Below, piece after piece: positions 5,877-6,174 of a stretch of DNA of 6,174 bases. Numbering within the stretch: position 1 is the stretch's first letter; every line of letters begins with the position of its first letter. The stretch spans positions 1 through 6,174 of the forward strand of contig JAJRUE010000343.1 in NCBI GenBank assembly GCA_024277955.1, read 5' to 3'. The position numbers were made by a program, and so were the translations under genes. The notes beneath the pieces are model-generated. The model was given only the letters and a program-made list of their open reading frames with translations. It had not been told where the DNA came from and did no database searches. Origin of the DNA: Alphaproteobacteria bacterium (lineage in GTDB: Bacteria > Pseudomonadota > Alphaproteobacteria > Rhodobacterales > Rhodobacteraceae).

Positions 5877-5910
5877 GCCTGGCAGGAGGCCTGGCAGGAG
5901 GCCCGGCAAG
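5877..5910. repeat. 12-bp tandem repeat, about 2.8 copies
   Basis: GCCTGGCAGGAG occurs at 5877-5888 and again without change at 5889-5900. A degenerate partial third copy (GCCCGGCAAG) follows at 5901-5910. It lies between the sqr terminator and the tRNA-Asp promoter, outside any supported gene. It is a minor variable-number-type repeat that may differ in copy number between strains. Confidence 0.85.
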
Positions 5911-5938
5911 ATAAATTGAAATATCCTCACACAACCGC

Positions 5939-5967
5939 TTGACGCCCGCCGGGCGCGGCCCTAAAAC
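5939..5967 (+). promoter_or_regulatory. Sigma70-type promoter of tRNA-Asp
   Basis: TTGACG (5939-5944, preceded by C to give the common alphaproteobacterial CTTGACG) and TAAAAC (5962-5967) are separated by an ideal 17-nt spacer. Transcription would start near 5974, about 32 nt before the mature tRNA-Asp 5' end. AT-rich DNA at 5911-5930 lies just upstream of the -35 and may strengthen the promoter. Confidence 0.7.
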
Positions 5968-5974
5968 CGCGCTC

Positions 5975-5998
5975 ACGTTGACCACAGGGTGGCAACGT
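5975..5998 (+). other. Leader hairpin of the tRNA-Asp precursor
   Basis: ACGTTG (5975-5980) pairs with CAACGT (5993-5998) and, after a single bulged A, CCAC (5982-5985) pairs with GTGG (5989-5992), leaving a 3-nt loop. The 10-bp structure begins at the predicted transcription start and ends 7 nt before the tRNA, so it would form the 5' leader removed by RNase P. It could alternatively act at DNA level as a binding site. Confidence 0.55.
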
Positions 5999-6005
5999 CA
6001 GATGC

Positions 6006-6082
6006 GCGGTTGTAGCTCAGTTGGTTAGAGTACCGGCCTGTCACGCCGGGGGTCGCGGGTTCGAGTCCCGTCAACCGCGCCA
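6006..6082 (+). tRNA. tRNA-Asp (anticodon GTC)
   Basis: Complete 77-nt tRNA gene. The acceptor stem GCGGTTG (6006-6012) pairs with CAACCGC (6072-6078), the discriminator is G6079 and CCA is encoded at 6080-6082. The anticodon stem CCGGC/GCCGG encloses loop CTGTCAC with anticodon GTC, reading both aspartate codons. The T-arm has GCGGG/CCCGT around TTCGAGT. It has its own promoter, and the region after it shows no strong T-run terminator close by, so a further gene of the same transcript may lie beyond the window. Confidence 0.97.
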
Positions 6083-6145
6083 TTATTTCGCTCACGGCAG
6101 TTTCGCTTTGCTCAACGCCTCCGCGGGGGCGGTGCAGTGGCACCG

Positions 6146-6168
6146 GGCCGCAGTCGCGGCCTTGCGCG
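6146..6168 (+). terminator. Weak hairpin, possible transcript end after tRNA-Asp
   Basis: GGCCGC (6146-6151) and GCGGCC (6156-6161) form a perfect 6-bp stem with a 4-nt loop AGTC, followed by TTGCGCGTT. The T content after the stem is poor, so this is only a tentative end for the tRNA-Asp transcript. A second GC-rich fold is possible at about 6116-6131. Confidence 0.3.
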
Positions 6169-6174
6169 TTCGAA

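Noticed and set aside
5742..5930. 62-residue minus-strand ORF with LLPG repeats
   Set aside because: The repeat comes from the 12-bp tandem DNA repeat and the frame runs through the sqr terminator; no ribosome-binding site or motif.

Overview
The window is about two-thirds G+C and carries genomic DNA that looks like an alphaproteobacterium of the Rhodobacterales (Rhodobacter/Roseobacter/Paracoccus type). The basis is indirect: strong G/C preference at third codon positions, tRNA genes with encoded CCA ends, a CTTGAC-type promoter in front of tRNA-Asp, and a type I sulfide:quinone oxidoreductase whose three catalytic cysteines fall at the same residue numbers as those recalled for the Rhodobacter capsulatus enzyme. 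All protein genes called here are on the + strand.

Layout. 1-55 is the 3' part of a tRNA-Val (CAC), followed at once by a textbook hairpin terminator. 109-690 encodes a 193-aa histidine-phosphatase-fold protein in which the phospho-accepting His of the RHG motif is replaced by Asp. 725-800 is a complete tRNA-Val (TAC), a close relative of the partial one. 801-1088 is a GC-rich stretch with no convincing gene except a possible 22-codon leader ORF that overlaps the next start. 1089-2693 and 2707-4278 form a tight two-gene unit (13-nt gap, strong RBS for the second gene). The first gene encodes a 534-aa protein of an FnIII-like and two Ig-like modules plus a beta-rich C-terminal module. The second encodes a 523-aa putative right-handed beta-helix protein with an 11-glycine linker and a short hydrophobic tail. 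Neither has a recognisable signal peptide. I cannot assign a function; they look like surface, appendage or phage-tail-type proteins.

4344-4480 is a sharply AT-rich regulatory block in front of sqr (4481-5752). It contains a perfect 14-bp palindrome, an inverted repeat overlapping a candidate promoter, and an ATTC-N8-GAAT motif at the predicted transcription start. That motif matches my recollection of the operator of the sulfide-responsive ArsR-family repressor SqrR/BigR, so sqr is probably induced by sulfide or persulfide. A strong intrinsic terminator closes sqr. After it come a 12-bp tandem repeat, a good sigma70 promoter, a leader hairpin and a complete tRNA-Asp (GTC).

Functionally, sqr is the clear metabolic gene: a membrane-associated flavoprotein that oxidises sulfide and passes electrons to quinone. 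The most unusual observations are the Asp-for-His phosphatase, the unassigned Ig/beta-helix gene pair between tRNA-Val and sqr, and the layered regulatory block of sqr. No integrase, transposase, CRISPR array or second attachment site is visible, so a mobile origin for the gene pair is not supported here.
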